DNA from: Pseudomonadota bacterium
Lineage (GTDB): Bacteria > Pseudomonadota > Gammaproteobacteria > Burkholderiales > Burkholderiaceae_C
Assembly (NCBI GenBank): GCA_020161065.1
Contig: JAIUPH010000007.1
Location: 248,001 to 312,000, forward strand
Direction of reading: 5' to 3'
DNA: 64,000 nucleotides
The notes under the pieces were generated by a model, which worked only from the letters and a program-made list of their open reading frames with translations, was not told the origin of the DNA and made no database searches. Below are positions 34,480-43,057 of the stretch, in pieces; position 1 is the stretch's first letter; the number at the start of each line of letters is the position of its first letter. Both the position numbers and the translations under genes were made by a program.

Positions 34480-35459
34480 GCACGATGCAGGCCTGGCGCG
34501 TCGAGCAGATCACCGACCCGGCCACGCTGCTGCGGCGCGAGATCGAGCGGCCCGAGCCGGCGCCCGACCAATACCTCGTGAAGGTCGAGGCCGCCGGCGT
34601 CGCCTTCGGCGACACGCTGATCGTTCGCGGCCAGTACCAGGTGAAGCCGCCGCTGCCGTTCACGCCGGGCTCGGACGTCGTCGGCCGCATCGTCGGCGGC
34701 GAGCTTGATGGCCAGCGCGACGGCCAGCGCGTCGCCAGCTCCACCGCGCGCCAGGGCGGCTTCGCCCAGTACGTGCTGGTGCCGCGGCACGAGGTGGAGG
34801 CGATCGGCGACGACACGCCCGCCGGCGCCGCGCTGGCGCTGCGCAGCAACTTCCCCACCTCGCTGTACGCGCTGCGCCACGCGGCGAAGCTGCAGCTCGG
34901 CGAGACGCTGCTGGTGCACGCCGCGGCCGGCGGCGTCGGCAGCGCCGCGCTGCTGCTGGGCAAGCGCATCGGCGCGCGCGTGATCGCCACCGCCGGCGGG
35001 CCCGAGAAGGCCCGGCTCTGCCGCGAGCTGGGTGCCGATGAGGTGGTGGATTATCTGAACGGCGACTGGGTGAGCGCCGTGCGCGCGCTGGCGCCGCAAG
35101 GCGTCGACGTGGTCTACGACCCGGTGGGCGGCGAGACCGGCGCGCAAAGCCTGCGCGTGCTGGCCTTCGGCGCGCGCTACCTCGTGATCGGCTTCGCCGG
35201 CGGCGCGCTGACGCAGTTGCCCGCCAACCGGCTGCTGCTGCACAACGCCAGCGCCGTCGGCGTGCTGTGGGGCGAGCTGCGCAAGCGCGACCCGGCGCTC
35301 TCGGCCGCGCTGACGGCCGAGATCTACGCTGCCTTCCGCGACGGCAGCTTGCGCCCGCCGCCCGGCCGCGGCTACGCTTTCGACGAGCTGCCGCAGGCGC
35401 TGGCGGCGCTGCAAACGCGGCACACGGTGGGCAAGGTCTGGATCACGATGCCGGGTTGA
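34476..35459 (+). CDS. Zinc-independent MDR oxidoreductase (NADPH:quinone/enoyl reductase type)
   Basis: A 327-residue medium-chain reductase. The N-terminal GroES-like domain includes VAFGDTLIVRGQYQVKP and FTPGSDVVG; the Rossmann loop is HAAAGGVGSAALLLGK. The Cys and His zinc ligands of alcohol dehydrogenases are absent, as in QOR and enoyl-CoA reductases. It may reduce an enoyl-CoA or quinone formed in the pathway. It overlaps the MaoC gene by four bases. Confidence 0.9.
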   Translation: MSTMQAWRVEQITDPATLLRREIERPEPAPDQYLVKVEAAGVAFGDTLIVRGQYQVKPPLPFTPGSDVVGRIVGGELDGQRDGQRVASSTARQGGFAQYVLVPRHEVEAIGDDTPAGAALALRSNFPTSLYALRHAAKLQLGETLLVHAAAGGVGSAALLLGKRIGARVIATAGGPEKARLCRELGADEVVDYLNGDWVSAVRALAPQGVDVVYDPVGGETGAQSLRVLAFGARYLVIGFAGGALTQLPANRLLLHNASAVGVLWGELRKRDPALSAALTAEIYAAFRDGSLRPPPGRGYAFDELPQALAALQTRHTVGKVWITMPG

Positions 35460-35560
35460 CGATGCGGGTCTTCGAAGGGCTCGAGCTCGTCGGCGCCGCC
35501 GGCTTCACCGCCGCGCCGCGGCTTGAATGCAACCTTGGACGCGAAACTCAGGAGATGGCG

Positions 35561-36352
35561 ATGACGATCGAGAACCCCGACGAAGTGGTGCAGTTCCGGC
35601 GCGAAGGCGGCCACGTCGCCGTCGTCACGCTGAACCGGCCGCAGGCCCGCAACGCCGTCAGCCGCGCGCTGGCGCTGGGGCTGGACCGCGCGGTCAAGGC
35701 AGTGGAGGCCGACGCCGCGCTGCGCGTGGCCGTGCTCACCGGCAACGGCGCTGCGTTCTGCGCCGGCGCCGACTTGAAGGAGATGGCCGGCGGCGACGAT
35801 CCGCTGTCGCGCAGCACGCCCGACGGCGGCTTCGCCGGCTTCGTGTTCGCGCCGCGGCGCAAGCTGTGGATCGCCGCCGTCAACGGCCCCGCGGTGGCCG
35901 GCGGCTTCGAGATCATGCTGGCCTGCGACCTGGCCATCGCCAGCAGCAGCGCGGTGTTCGGCCTGCCCGAGGTGAAGCGCGGCCTGGCGGCCACCGCCGG
36001 CGGCCTGTTCCGCCTGCCGCGGCGCGTGCCGCGCGGGCTGGCGCTGGAGATGATCGCCAGCGGCGACCCCATCGACGCCGCGCGCGCCGAGCGGCTGGGC
36101 CTCGTCAACCGCGTGGTCGCGCCCGAGCAGTTGCTGCCCGAGGCGCTGGCGCTGGCGGCGCGCGTCGCGGCCAATGCGCCGCTGGCCGTCGAATGGAGCC
36201 TGGGCCTGGCGCGCCGCGCCACCGACGTCGACGAGCCGGCGCTGCGCCGCGAAGCGCACGAGCTGACGCAGCGCATCCTGGCCACCGACGACGCGCGCGA
36301 AGGCCCGCGTGCCTTTGCCGAGCACCGCGCGCCGCGTTGGACGGGCGCTTGA
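35561..36352 (+). CDS. Enoyl-CoA hydratase/isomerase family protein
   Basis: A 263-residue crotonase. AAFCAGADLKEM and GPAVAGGFEIMLACD form the oxyanion hole, and VFGLPEVKRGLAATAGG carries the Glu usual for hydratases (PE), although the following GGT-type loop is altered to AGGLFRLPRR. I chose ATG 35561 because CAGGAG precedes it by six bases; ATG 35555 is too close, and an in-frame ATG at 35462 would add a 33-residue extension. About 100 bases separate it from the oxidoreductase gene, without a clear promoter. Confidence 0.87.
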   Translation: MTIENPDEVVQFRREGGHVAVVTLNRPQARNAVSRALALGLDRAVKAVEADAALRVAVLTGNGAAFCAGADLKEMAGGDDPLSRSTPDGGFAGFVFAPRRKLWIAAVNGPAVAGGFEIMLACDLAIASSSAVFGLPEVKRGLAATAGGLFRLPRRVPRGLALEMIASGDPIDAARAERLGLVNRVVAPEQLLPEALALAARVAANAPLAVEWSLGLARRATDVDEPALRREAHELTQRILATDDAREGPRAFAEHRAPRWTGA

Positions 36353-36406
36353 GCGCATGAGGAGGCAGCCTGCGCCTGCCGGTCATCGTGTGTACCGCGG
36401 TCTGCA

Positions 36407-36422
36407 CCGGCCCTGCGGCCGG
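36407..36422 (+). terminator. Short GC hairpin after a crotonase gene
   Basis: CCGGCC (36407-36412) and GGCCGG (36417-36422) pair around CTGC, followed by GAAAG rather than a T-run. It lies between the crotonase stop and a new promoter, so it may end the upstream transcript. Confidence 0.35.
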
Positions 36423-36455
36423 GAAAGCCCGCACCCCGGCGGCCTGGATCGGTGC

Positions 36456-36475
36456 TATAAAAAGGTACGACCATT
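36456..36475 (+). promoter_or_regulatory. TATAAA -10 with FadR-type operator (site F)
   Basis: TATAAA (36456-36461) is followed two bases later by GGTACGACC (36464-36472), within AAGGTACGACCATT. This keeps the GGTNNNACC shape of the other sites but with a less symmetric centre. No convincing -35 is seen. It precedes the crotonase/Bug/CoA-transferase unit. Confidence 0.5.
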
Positions 36476-36502
36476 GACAAACAGCTCGTCGAGCGGACCA
36501 TC

Positions 36503-37273
36503 ATGGAGCACCTGAGCGTCGAGCACCCGCAAGGCCACGTCGCCCTGGTCCGCATCGACCGGCCGGGCAAGCGCAATGCGCTGAGCGTCGCGCTGCGGCG
36601 CGAGCTGGTGCAGTTGCTGCAGGCGCTGGACGCCGACGCCCAAGTGCGCGCCATCGTGCTGGCCGGCGGCGCCGAGGTCTTTGCCGCCGGCGCCGACCTG
36701 GCCGAGATCGCCGACGCCGGCGCGGTGGAGATGGTGCTGCGCGACACCTTCAGCCTGTGGAGCGCGATCGGCCGCATCGCCACGCCGATGCTGGCCGCCG
36801 TGCGCGGCCAGGCGCTGGGCGGCGGCTTCGAGCTGGCGCTGCATGCCGACCTGATCGTCGCCGGCGAGGGCGCGCGCTTCGGGCTGCCGGAGATCAGGGT
36901 CGGGCTGATGCCCGGCGGCGGCGGCACGCAGCGGCTGCTGCGGCTGATCGGCCGCCAGCGCACGCTGCAGTACCTGCTGACTGGCGACGTGATGAGCGCG
37001 CCGCAGGCGCTGGCCCTGGGCATCGTCAACGCCGTGGTGCCGGACGCCGAGGTCGAGCCCGCCGCCGTGGCGCTGGCCGCGCGCGTGGCCGCGATGCCGC
37101 CGCTGGCGGTGCGCCAGATCCGCGAGGTGGTGGCCGCCGGCGCCGACTGCCCGCTGGACGCCGCGCTGCGCCTGGAGCACAAGGCGCTGCAACTGCTGTG
37201 CGCCAGCGACGACAAGCGCGAAGGCATCCGCGCCTTCTTCGAGAAGCGCCCGCCGCGCTATGTCGGGCGTTAG
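36503..37273 (+). CDS. Enoyl-CoA hydratase
   Basis: A 256-residue crotonase. Oxyanion-hole segments are VFAAGADLAEI and GQALGGGFELALHAD. The first catalytic Glu is present in FGLPEIRVGLMPGGGGTQRL; the second, normally Glu about 20 residues later, reads RQRTLQYLLTG with Gln. It is nevertheless the most canonical hydratase sequence of the five in the window. It is the first gene behind operator site F, followed by two Bug receptors and a CoA-transferase. Confidence 0.9.
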   Translation: MEHLSVEHPQGHVALVRIDRPGKRNALSVALRRELVQLLQALDADAQVRAIVLAGGAEVFAAGADLAEIADAGAVEMVLRDTFSLWSAIGRIATPMLAAVRGQALGGGFELALHADLIVAGEGARFGLPEIRVGLMPGGGGTQRLLRLIGRQRTLQYLLTGDVMSAPQALALGIVNAVVPDAEVEPAAVALAARVAAMPPLAVRQIREVVAAGADCPLDAALRLEHKALQLLCASDDKREGIRAFFEKRPPRYVGR

Positions 37274-37283
37274 GAGATTGACG

Positions 37284-38279
37284 ATGACCGTTCGCCCTTG
37301 CACGTCCATCGCCCGCCGGGCCTTCGCGGCCGCCGCGCTGGCGCTCACGGCCGGCATCGCCGGCATCGCCGGCGCACAGGCACCGGCGCCGAGCGACGGC
37401 CTGCGCCTGATCGTCGGCTTTGCCGCCGGCGGCGGCACCGACGTCGCGGCGCGCCTGGTCGCCGAGCCGCTTGCCAAGAAGCTGGGTCTGCCGGTGGTGG
37501 TGGACAACCGCCCCGGCGGCGGCGGCGTGCTCGCGATGGGCGAGTTGAAGCGCGCCGCGCCCGACGGCCGCACGCTGCTGATGAGCTCCACCGGCACGCT
37601 GGTGATGCTGCCGCACCTGCAGAAGGTGCCGTTCGACATCGACAAGGACGTGGGCTACGTCGGCACCGTGGTGCAGTACCCGCTGGTCATCGTCGTGCCG
37701 GCGAGCCTGGGCCCGAAGACGCTGCGCGAGTTCGTCGACCACGCGCGCCAGCACCCGGGCAAGCTGTCGTACTCGTCGGCCGGCATCGGCACCGGCAACC
37801 ACTTCGCGGCCGAGGTGCTGAAGAAGGAGACCGGCATCGACCTCGTGCACGTGCCCTACAAGAGCGATGGCGCGGCGCTGCCCGACCTGATGGAAGGCCG
37901 CATCGCGATGCACGTGATCAACATCCAGGTGGCGCTACAGCACATCCGCGCCGGCAAGCTGGTGGCGCTGGCCGTCACCGGCCCCAAGCGCACGCCCGAC
38001 CTGCCCAACGTGCCGACGGTGGCCGAGGCCGGCTACCCGGCGGTGGAGCAGGCGCCGTGGACCGCGGTGATCGGGCCCGCCGGCATGAGCGCCGAGCTGA
38101 CGGCGCGGCTGTCGGCCGCGCTGAACGAGGTGCTGGCCGACCCCGAGCTGCGCCGCCGCTTCGCCGCGCTGGGCCAGGAGGTGGCGCCGCGCAGCCCGGC
38201 CGAGACGCGCAGCTTCGTCGCCGCCGAGAACGCGCGCTACAAGGCGATTGCCGCGGCGGCGAAGATGGCGACCGAATGA
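37284..38279 (+). CDS. Bug/TctC-family receptor (first of tandem pair)
   Basis: A 331-residue periplasmic receptor. The signal peptide (MTVRPCTSIARRAFAAAALA) ends near AGAQAPAP. Family landmarks: LRLIVGFAAGGGTDVAARL, VVVDNRPGGGGVL and APDGRTLLMS. TAGGAG lies seven bases before ATG 37284. A second Bug gene follows 13 bases later; the two differ strongly in sequence and are not a recent duplication. Confidence 0.93.
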   Translation: MTVRPCTSIARRAFAAAALALTAGIAGIAGAQAPAPSDGLRLIVGFAAGGGTDVAARLVAEPLAKKLGLPVVVDNRPGGGGVLAMGELKRAAPDGRTLLMSSTGTLVMLPHLQKVPFDIDKDVGYVGTVVQYPLVIVVPASLGPKTLREFVDHARQHPGKLSYSSAGIGTGNHFAAEVLKKETGIDLVHVPYKSDGAALPDLMEGRIAMHVINIQVALQHIRAGKLVALAVTGPKRTPDLPNVPTVAEAGYPAVEQAPWTAVIGPAGMSAELTARLSAALNEVLADPELRRRFAALGQEVAPRSPAETRSFVAAENARYKAIAAAAKMATE

Positions 38280-38292
38280 ACGGAGGCAGGCC

Positions 38293-39264
38293 TTGAAAAA
38301 ACGGGTTATCTGGGCGGCAGCCGCGCTGGCTGCCGCCACCTTGTCGGCGCTGCCGGCACAGGCGCAATCGGCGTTCCCGACGCGGCCGATCACGCTGGTC
38401 GTGCCCTTCACGCCGGGCTCCACCTCGGACATCAGCGCGCGCCTGGTCGCGCAGAAGATCGCCGGCCCCTTGGGCCAGCCGGTGGTGGTGGAGAACCGCC
38501 CCGGCGCCAACGGCCAGCTCGGCATGCAGGCGGTGGCGCGCGCCGCGCCCGACGGCCACACGCTGGTGGTGGGCAGCGTCTCGGCGACCATCGTGCCGAC
38601 GGTGATCCAGAAGAGCGTGCCTTTCGACATCCTGAAAGACTTCGCGCCGGTCTCGGTGATCGCCGGCACCACGCTGGTGCTGCTGGCCGCGAAGGAGGCG
38701 CCTTACAACAGCGTGGCCGAGTTGGTCGCCGCGGCGAAGAAGGCGCCGGGCACGATGAGCTACGCCAACTCCGCGGGGCTGTACCGCGTCTCGATGGAGG
38801 CGCTGAACCTGCAGGCCGGCATCGACCTCGCGCCCATCGCCTACAAGGGCCCGGCCGAAGCGGCCAACGACCTGATCGGCGGCCGCTTGAGCGTGGCGCC
38901 CGATTCGCTGGGCTCGGCGACGCGGCTGATCCAGGCTGGCCGCACCAAGGCGCTGGCGGTGTTGAGCGGCCGCCGCTCGAGCGCGCTGCCCGAGGTGCCG
39001 ACGATGCAGGAGCTGGGCTACAAGGACTTCGACTTCAACGGCTGGATCAGCATCCTCGCGCCGGCCGGCACGCCGCCCGCGGTGCTGCAGCGGCTGCACG
39101 AGGAGATCGCCAAGGCCGTGGCCGCCGACGACGTCCGCCAGCAGTACCTCGCCGTCGCGCTGGACCCGGTGACGATGGGCCCGAAGGAGTACCGCGAACT
39201 GCTGGAGCGCGAGATCGCCAAGTACCAGCGCATCGGGCGCGACGCGCGCATCGAGAAGCAATGA
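38293..39264 (+). CDS. Bug/TctC-family receptor (second of tandem pair)
   Basis: A 323-residue periplasmic receptor starting at TTG 38293, which has GGAGG at an ideal six-base distance. The signal peptide (LKKRVIWAAAALAAATL) is cleaved near AQAQSAF. Family motifs: RPITLVVPFTPGSTSD, VVENRPGANGQLG and APDGHTLVVG. It is translated in the same unit as the first receptor and a CoA-transferase. Confidence 0.93.
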   Translation: MKKRVIWAAAALAAATLSALPAQAQSAFPTRPITLVVPFTPGSTSDISARLVAQKIAGPLGQPVVVENRPGANGQLGMQAVARAAPDGHTLVVGSVSATIVPTVIQKSVPFDILKDFAPVSVIAGTTLVLLAAKEAPYNSVAELVAAAKKAPGTMSYANSAGLYRVSMEALNLQAGIDLAPIAYKGPAEAANDLIGGRLSVAPDSLGSATRLIQAGRTKALAVLSGRRSSALPEVPTMQELGYKDFDFNGWISILAPAGTPPAVLQRLHEEIAKAVAADDVRQQYLAVALDPVTMGPKEYRELLEREIAKYQRIGRDARIEKQ

Positions 39265-39295
39265 CGCTGCAATCAAGCGCACGCGCCGACCGGCC

Positions 39296-40516
39296 ATGAA
39301 CGAACCCGCGCCCCACGTTCCCGCCACGGCCGCCCCGCTGGCCGGCATCCGCGTGCTGGACTTCAGCAGCATGATGGCCGGCCCTTATGCCACGCGCTAC
39401 CTGGCCGACCTGGGCGCCGAGGTGATCAAGATCGAGGCGCCCGAGGGCGACTACATCCGCCAGCGCGAGCCGCTGCGCGAGGGCTGCAGCGCCTACTTCG
39501 GCCATCTCAACGCCGGCAAGCGCAGCGTCTGCCTGGACCTGAAGGACGCCGCCTCGGTGGCCGCGGTGAAGGCCATGGTGCCGCACGCCGACGTGGTGAT
39601 GGAGAACTTCCGCCCCGGCGCGATGCAGCGGCTGGGGCTGGACTACGCGACGCTGGCGGCGATCAACCCGCGGCTGGTGTACTGCTCGATCTCCGGCTTC
39701 GGCCAGACCGGGCCCGATGCCGAACGGCCGGCCTATGCGCAGATCGTGCAGGCCGCCTCGGGCTACGAGCTGGCCTTTGCCGCGTACCAGGGGCAGGAAG
39801 GGGCTCCAACGCGGCCGGCCAACACCGCGATCTTCATCGCCGACGTGCTGGGCGCGCTGTACGCCTGCAACGGCGTGCTGGCGGCGCTGCAGCAGCGCCA
39901 GGCCAGCGGCCGCGGCCAGCACGTCGACACGACGCTGATCGAAGGCATGCTCAACCTCATGCCCTACGAGGTGCAGGAGGCGCAGTTCCCGGCCAAGCAG
40001 CGGCGCCCGGTCTACCCGCCGTTCCAGGCTGCCGACGGCTGGCTGATGATCTCGGCCGTCAGCCCGCGCAACTTCGAGGCGCTGCTGGACGCCATCGCCG
40101 TGCCCGGCTGGCGCGACGACCCGATGTTCGCCACCGACCGCGGCCGCCAGCAGCACTGGGACGCGGTGATGGCGCGCGTCGAGGCCTGGACGTCGCCGCG
40201 CACGCGCGCCGAATGCGAGCGCGTGATCGGCGGCGCCGGCGTGCCGATCACCGCCTACCGCACGGTGCGCGAGGCGCTGGCCGGCGAGCAGTTGCAGCAC
40301 CGCGGCACGCTGGCCACCATCAGCGACGGCGCCGGCGACTACCGCGTGCCCAACCTGCCCTTCAAGCTGTCAGCCGGCCGCGTGGCCGTGGGCCCGCACG
40401 TGCCGGCGCTGGGCGAGCACACCGAAGCCGTGCTGCGCGAACTGGCCGGGCTGTCGGGCGAGGCGCTGCAGGCGGTGCTGGCGGTGGTGGCGCGCGGCCG
40501 GAGGCCGGGGCGCTGA
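39296..40516 (+). CDS. CaiB/BaiF class III CoA-transferase
   Basis: A 406-residue class III CoA-transferase with LAGIRVLDFSSMMAGPYATR, GAEVIKIEAPEGD and FRPGAMQRLGLDY. At the catalytic Asp position it reads GQHVDTTLIEGMLN, placing Glu where formyl-CoA transferase has Asp169. The GFGQTGPDAERPAYAQIVQA loop is typical. It probably activates a carboxylic acid brought in or sensed by the two Bug proteins encoded upstream. Confidence 0.92.
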   Translation: MNEPAPHVPATAAPLAGIRVLDFSSMMAGPYATRYLADLGAEVIKIEAPEGDYIRQREPLREGCSAYFGHLNAGKRSVCLDLKDAASVAAVKAMVPHADVVMENFRPGAMQRLGLDYATLAAINPRLVYCSISGFGQTGPDAERPAYAQIVQAASGYELAFAAYQGQEGAPTRPANTAIFIADVLGALYACNGVLAALQQRQASGRGQHVDTTLIEGMLNLMPYEVQEAQFPAKQRRPVYPPFQAADGWLMISAVSPRNFEALLDAIAVPGWRDDPMFATDRGRQQHWDAVMARVEAWTSPRTRAECERVIGGAGVPITAYRTVREALAGEQLQHRGTLATISDGAGDYRVPNLPFKLSAGRVAVGPHVPALGEHTEAVLRELAGLSGEALQAVLAVVARGRRPGR

Positions 40517-40650
40517 GCGGGTCGATCGCCGGCCCCGACGCACATTTCACCCGCTGCTAACATGCCGCCCAACCGGATCCGCTGAGGCCCCGATACCCGG
40601 GCGGGCCGCGGTCTTGCAGCGGGCGGTTCAACGCCATGCCGGGCCTTGCG

Positions 40651-41160
40651 ATGAAGCGCCTTCCCCTCACGACCCTGGTGTTCGCCTTCGCGCTGCACCT
40701 CGCGGCGGCCGCTCAGGCGCCGGAGGGCGGCTTCACCTTGAAGGCGCCGGAGCCGCGCACGGGCAGCATGATCCGCGACACGATCGCCTGGTCGGCCCGC
40801 GTGCCGCTCGACAAGACCTACGAGCAGATGACGCCCGAGCAGCAGGCGGCCGTCCGCAGTGCCTATCAAGACCTGCCGGCCGACCAGGAGCCGCCGTACC
40901 CGGCCGAGGGCATGGCGCCGATCGTGCGGGCGGTTGCCAAGCTGGTGAGCCGGCAACGCTTCGAAGGCGAGGTGCTGATGCACGTGCGGGTCGACGCAAC
41001 GGGCAAGGCGCAGGAGTTCAAGCTCATCAAGTACCCGAACACGGAAGCGGCGCGCGCGGTGGCCGCGGTGGTGCTGCTGACCCCCTTCAAGCCGGCGCGC
41101 TGCGGCGCCCAGCCGTGCGCGATGGAGTTCCCGCTGCACCTGAAGCTGCGCTTGGAGTGA
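40651..41160 (+). CDS. Secreted protein with a TonB C-terminal-like domain
   Basis: About 169 residues with a clear signal peptide (MKRLPLTTLVFAFALHLAAA). The C-terminal part, GEVLMHVRVDATGKAQEF through TPFKPARCGAQ to LHLKLRLE, resembles the TonB C-terminal fold. Unlike TonB it has no Pro-rich spacer and the N-terminal helix looks cleavable, so it is a periplasmic TonB_C-like protein rather than an energy transducer. An upstream ATG at 40636 would add five residues. The 134 bases before it contain nothing I can identify. It faces the next Bug gene convergently. Confidence 0.7.
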   Translation: MKRLPLTTLVFAFALHLAAAAQAPEGGFTLKAPEPRTGSMIRDTIAWSARVPLDKTYEQMTPEQQAAVRSAYQDLPADQEPPYPAEGMAPIVRAVAKLVSRQRFEGEVLMHVRVDATGKAQEFKLIKYPNTEAARAVAAVVLLTPFKPARCGAQPCAMEFPLHLKLRLE

Positions 41161-41161
41161 C

Positions 41162-41184
41162 GGCGGCGCGGGCCGGGCGCCGCC
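41162..41184. terminator. Hairpin between convergent genes
   Basis: GGCGGCGC (41162-41169) and its complement GCGCCGCC (41177-41184) enclose a 7-base loop. It directly follows one stop codon and lies 16 bases from the convergent one, so it could serve both directions. No strong T-run is present. Confidence 0.45.
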
Positions 41185-41199
41185 CGCCCTTGCTGGCGC

Positions 41200-42180
41200 T
41201 CAGGACTTGATGTCCGCCTTGCTCACCACCGGCCCCCATTGCGCGATCTCGTCGCGGATTAGCTTCTCCAACTCCTGCGGCGTGCTGCTGCGCGCTTCGA
41301 CGTTGCGGTCGGCGAAGAGCTTGCGCACCTCGGGCAGCGCCACGGCCTTGACGATGGCGGCGTGCATCTTGGCGGCGATGTCGTCGGGCAGGCCCTTGGG
41401 CGCCAGCACGCCGAACCAGGCCACGCTCTTGAAGCCGGGCACGTCTTCGGCGATGGCCGGCACGCCGGGCAGCACCTCGGTGCGCTTGGGCGTGCCCACC
41501 GAGAGGTAGCGGATGCGGCCGGCCTGCAGCATGCTGGCGCCGTCCAGCCCGGTGACGAAGGCGGCGTGCAACTGGCCGCCGGCGAAGGCGGTGACCATCG
41601 GCGCGCCGCCGTTGTAGGGGATGTGCTGCATCTTCAAACCGGCCATCTCGTTGAAGTGCTCGCCGGTCAGGTGCGAGATCGAGCCCACGCCCACCGAGCC
41701 GAAGTTCAGCGCCGCGCCCAGCATGCGCGCATGGGCGACGAAGTCCTTCAGCGTCTTGTACGGCGCCTCGGCCGGCACCGCCAGGATCATCGGCACGATG
41801 GCCACGGTGGACAGCGGCCGCAGGTCTTTCAGCGAGTCGTAGGGCAGCTTGCGGATCAGCCCGGCCAGCGCGTTGGGGCCGCTGTTGCCGAAGACGAAGG
41901 TGTAGCCGTCGGGCGCGGCCTTGGCCACCGCATCGGTGCCCAGCGTGCCGCCGGCGCCGGCCTTGTTGTCGATGACCACCGGCTGGCCCAGCGTCTCGCC
42001 CAGCGAGTTCTGGATTGCGCGCGCCAGCTGGTCGGTGGAGCCGCCGGCCGGGTAGGGCACGACGATGCGGATGGGCTTGGACGGCCAATGGTCCTGCGCG
42101 GCGGCGGCCAGCGGCAGCGCGGCGGCGGCGACCAGGGCCAGCAGGGAGCGGCGGAGGGGGTGTGGGTGCGGGTGCGGCAT
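41200..42180 (-). CDS. Bug/TctC-family receptor
   Basis: A 326-residue periplasmic receptor. Its N terminus begins MPHPHPHPLRRSLLAL, a His-Pro repeat coded by a CCGCAC-type hexamer run, before the hydrophobic core and cleavage near AAAAQDHW. Family motifs are WPSKPIRIVVPYPAGGSTD, VVIDNKAGAGGTLG and APDGYTFVFG; the C terminus ends KADIKS. It is divergent from a FadR-type regulator, with operator site G between them, so it is probably a direct target. Confidence 0.93.
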   Translation of the reverse strand: MPHPHPHPLRRSLLALVAAAALPLAAAAQDHWPSKPIRIVVPYPAGGSTDQLARAIQNSLGETLGQPVVIDNKAGAGGTLGTDAVAKAAPDGYTFVFGNSGPNALAGLIRKLPYDSLKDLRPLSTVAIVPMILAVPAEAPYKTLKDFVAHARMLGAALNFGSVGVGSISHLTGEHFNEMAGLKMQHIPYNGGAPMVTAFAGGQLHAAFVTGLDGASMLQAGRIRYLSVGTPKRTEVLPGVPAIAEDVPGFKSVAWFGVLAPKGLPDDIAAKMHAAIVKAVALPEVRKLFADRNVEARSSTPQELEKLIRDEIAQWGPVVSKADIKS

Positions 42181-42210
42181 GGGGCGGCGAGCAAAGGCTA
42201 GCGTTGACTT

Positions 42211-42233
42211 ATGGTATAAAGGATCAACCAATG
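42211..42233. promoter_or_regulatory. Divergent promoter region with degenerate FadR-type operator (site G)
   Basis: TATAAA (42215-42220) is followed directly by GGATCAACCAATG (42221-42233). Read on the minus strand this is ATTGGTTGATCC: one half-site is perfect and the other has one change. The spacing to the -10 box matches sites A and F. It lies between the Bug gene and the gntR gene at 42292. Confidence 0.5.
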
Positions 42234-42291
42234 TCACCATCGTGATAACCCGATCTACATCAAGCCGGCCGGGTCGGCGGGCGGGCGCGCG

Positions 42292-43056
42292 ATGAGCGCC
42301 GCCGCCGCAGGCGCCGCCACCACCGGCGCTGCGCTCCTGGGCCGCTTCAACGCGATCACCCCGCAGCGCGCGTTCGAGGAGATCGCCGACCAGATCCGCG
42401 CGCTGGTCGCCCAGGGCCAGCTGCGCCCCGGCGACCGGCTGCCGCCGGAGCGCGAGCTGGCCGGCGCCTTCCAGGTCAGCCGCAACACGCTGCGCGAGGC
42501 GCTGCGCGCGCTGGAGCTGGCGGGGATGATCGAGTCGCGCAAGGGCGCCGCCGGCGGCGCCTTCGTGCGGCCGGGCAACGCGCAGGTGGTGGCCGGCGGC
42601 ATGCGCGACCTCTACCACCTGGGCGCCATCACGCCCGAGCACCTGACCGAGGCGCGCATCTGGCTCAGCGAGATGGTGGTGCGCGTGGTCTGCGCGCGCG
42701 GCACCGAGGCCGACTTCGCGGCGCTGCAGGCCAACGTCGAGGCCATGCGCGCGGCCGACGCCGCCGGCGACTTCGACGAGCGCCAGCGCCTGAACCGCGA
42801 GTTCCACCTGATCCTGGCGCGCGCCACGCGCAACCCCATCGTCGTGGTCACGATGGAAGGCGTGATGGCGGTGCTGGGCCGCTTCATCGAGCAGATCGGC
42901 CCCGGCAGCAACCCCTTCACGCTGCCTTCGCGCGAGCGCTTCATGCGCCACCTGCGCGCGCGCGACGCCACCGCGGCCGTGGCCGAGATGACGCGCTTCC
43001 TGGCGCGCATGCAGCGCAGCTACCTGGCGCAGTGGAAGGCGCGGTTGAAGAGTTAG
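42292..43056 (+). CDS. GntR-family regulator, FadR subfamily (regulator 1)
   Basis: A 254-residue regulator. The winged helix has IRALVAQGQLRPGDRLPPER and recognition region VSRNTLREALRALELAGMIE, then the AAGGAFVRPG wing. The C-terminal FCD domain has NREFHLILARAT and a final HLRARDATAA region with the metal/ligand His residues. FadR-subfamily members bind TGGTNNNACCA-type sites and respond to acyl-CoA or organic acids. Its own upstream region contains such a site, suggesting autoregulation. It is tail-to-tail with the DUF35 gene, one base apart. Confidence 0.92.
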   Translation: MSAAAAGAATTGAALLGRFNAITPQRAFEEIADQIRALVAQGQLRPGDRLPPERELAGAFQVSRNTLREALRALELAGMIESRKGAAGGAFVRPGNAQVVAGGMRDLYHLGAITPEHLTEARIWLSEMVVRVVCARGTEADFAALQANVEAMRAADAAGDFDERQRLNREFHLILARATRNPIVVVTMEGVMAVLGRFIEQIGPGSNPFTLPSRERFMRHLRARDATAAVAEMTRFLARMQRSYLAQWKARLKS

Positions 43057-43057
43057 C

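Noticed and set aside
35462-35560. N-terminal extension of the crotonase from ATG 35462
   Set aside because: The frame is open, but CAGGAG is correctly spaced only for ATG 35561 and crotonases do not have such an extension.
36475-36480. TTGACA as a -35 box for the crotonase at 36503
   Set aside because: A perfect -35 hexamer, but 17 bases downstream there is only CCATCA, and it would place transcription start within the coding region. The upstream TATAAA fits better.
42234-42245. TCACCATCGTGA as a second operator near site G
   Set aside because: The arms are only 4 bp with no match to other promoters in the window.
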